Shown here piece by piece: positions 22,943-23,506 of a stretch of 23,506 bases of DNA. Source of the stretch: Flavobacteriaceae bacterium UBA6268 (GTDB lineage: Bacteria; Bacteroidota; Bacteroidia; Flavobacteriales; Flavobacteriaceae). The notes beneath the pieces are model-generated. The model was given only the letters and a program-made list of their open reading frames with translations, did not search any database and was not told where the DNA came from. The stretch lies in the NCBI GenBank assembly GCA_002440705.1, contig DJVA01000017.1, forward strand, positions 1 through 23,506, given 5' to 3'. The stretch's first letter is position 1. Each line of letters starts with the position of its first letter. The translations under genes and the position numbers were made by a program.

Positions 22943-23506
22943 CTATCGCATTTTTCCCATCATCTGCATCATCTTTCGGCCTCCACCTCCTTGCATCATT
23001 TTCATCATTTTACTCATTTGGTCGAACTGTTTCAGCAGTTGATTTACTTGTTGGACCGAGGTGCCACTCCCTTTCGCAATACGTTTTCTGCGGTTACCGT
23101 TAATGATGGCCGGTGTGGAACGCTCCAACGGAGTCATGGAATGGATGATGGCTTCAATGTGCTTGAAGGCATCGTCATCAATATCCATTCCCTTCAGGGC
23201 TTTTCCGGCACCAGGGATCATACCAATCAGATCTTTCATGCTGCCCATTTTCTTCACCTGTTGGATTTGCTTCAAAAAATCATCAAATCCAAATTGGTTT
23301 TTGGCGATTTTTTTTTGAAGTTTTCGAGCCTCTTCCTCATCGAACTGCTCTTGGGCCCTTTCCACAAGGGAAACTACGTCGCCCATCCCCAAAATCCTGT
23401 CGGCCATCCTAGCAGGGTGAAAGACATCAATGGCATCCATTTTCTCTCCAGTACCGATAAACTTAATGGGTTTATCCACCACACTTTTAATGGAAATGGC
23501 CGCTCC
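22943..23506 (-). CDS. ffh: Signal recognition particle protein Ffh (C-terminal part)
   Basis: The last 187 residues of Ffh; the N-terminal NG domain lies beyond the window. The frame is open to the edge, and residues before the first in-window start codon (GAAISIKSVV) continue the family sequence, so the gene is cut by the window rather than short. Seen here are the end of the G domain (DKPIKFIGTGEKMDAIDVFHPARMADRILGMGD) and the M domain: the finger-loop helices, then RRKRIAKGSGTSVQQVNQLLKQFDQMSKMMKMM, the 4.5S RNA-binding motif. The tail is methionine-rich. Ffh with 4.5S RNA targets membrane proteins to SecYEG, linking it in role to secDF and yidD here. Confidence 0.97.
   Translation of the reverse strand, partial: GAAISIKSVVDKPIKFIGTGEKMDAIDVFHPARMADRILGMGDVVSLVERAQEQFDEEEARKLQKKIAKNQFGFDDFLKQIQQVKKMGSMKDLIGMIPGAGKALKGMDIDDDAFKHIEAIIHSMTPLERSTPAIINGNRRKRIAKGSGTSVQQVNQLLKQFDQMSKMMKMMQGGGGRKMMQMMGKMR

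Noticed and set aside
1..23506. tRNA, rRNA, CRISPR, insertion sequence or prophage
   Set aside because: No conserved RNA-gene sequences, no spaced repeat-spacer arrays, and no transposase, integrase or phage genes were seen.

Overview
The window looks like the chromosome of a marine-type Flavobacteriaceae bacterium (phylum Bacteroidota). The support is: several promoters of the Bacteroidota TAnnTTTG type, no obvious Shine-Dalgarno sequences, a fused SecDF, a type IX secretion (T9SS) cargo protein with a C-terminal sorting domain and a second probable one, a DUF2911 protein, and a moderate AT bias. I cannot name a genus from sequence alone. No rRNA, tRNA, CRISPR, insertion sequence or prophage was seen, and almost every base lies in or beside a gene.

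Layout. Bases 1-1345 (-) hold the N-terminal part of a large secreted modular protein that runs off the left edge. A divergent promoter then starts a + strand run folE-cysS-yidD, followed by lgt and a translationally coupled DUF192 protein, ending at a strong hairpin at 5265-5293. On the - strand converge secDF, a small SecD-like hypothetical, mdh and gyrB, each with its own recognisable -7 box, and with hairpin terminators after mdh and gyrB. A DUF2911 protein (+) and queE (-) converge on a hairpin at 13048-13076. From 13811 a + strand set encodes a HerA/DUF853-type ATPase, a small probable lipoprotein, a membrane-anchored LytTR transcription factor and a secreted NHL-type beta-propeller with a T9SS tail. 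Next come a large unusual methyltransferase and a VOC-fold protein two bases apart. The right end has a YwaF/TIGR02206 membrane protein (-), an AI-2E-family transporter (+), folD (-) and the C-terminal third or so of ffh (-, cut by the window edge).

How the genes relate. Much of the left half is housekeeping: folate/pterin (folE, folD), translation (cysS), membrane and export biogenesis (yidD, lgt, secDF, ffh), central metabolism (mdh) and topology (gyrB). The accessory interest lies at 13.8-20.2 kb. The gap between the LytTR gene and the propeller gene carries copies of a 9-bp direct repeat at 21-bp spacing, the layout expected of LytTR operators, so the regulator probably controls itself and/or the secreted propeller. 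The methyltransferase resembles, from memory, the metal-dependent AprA-type methyltransferases of polyketide loading modules, yet there is no polyketide synthase here; its partner is a glyoxalase/dioxygenase-fold protein.

Two genes (the SecD-like hypothetical and queE) have the start ATG exactly 4 nt after a perfect -7 box, which predicts leaderless mRNAs.
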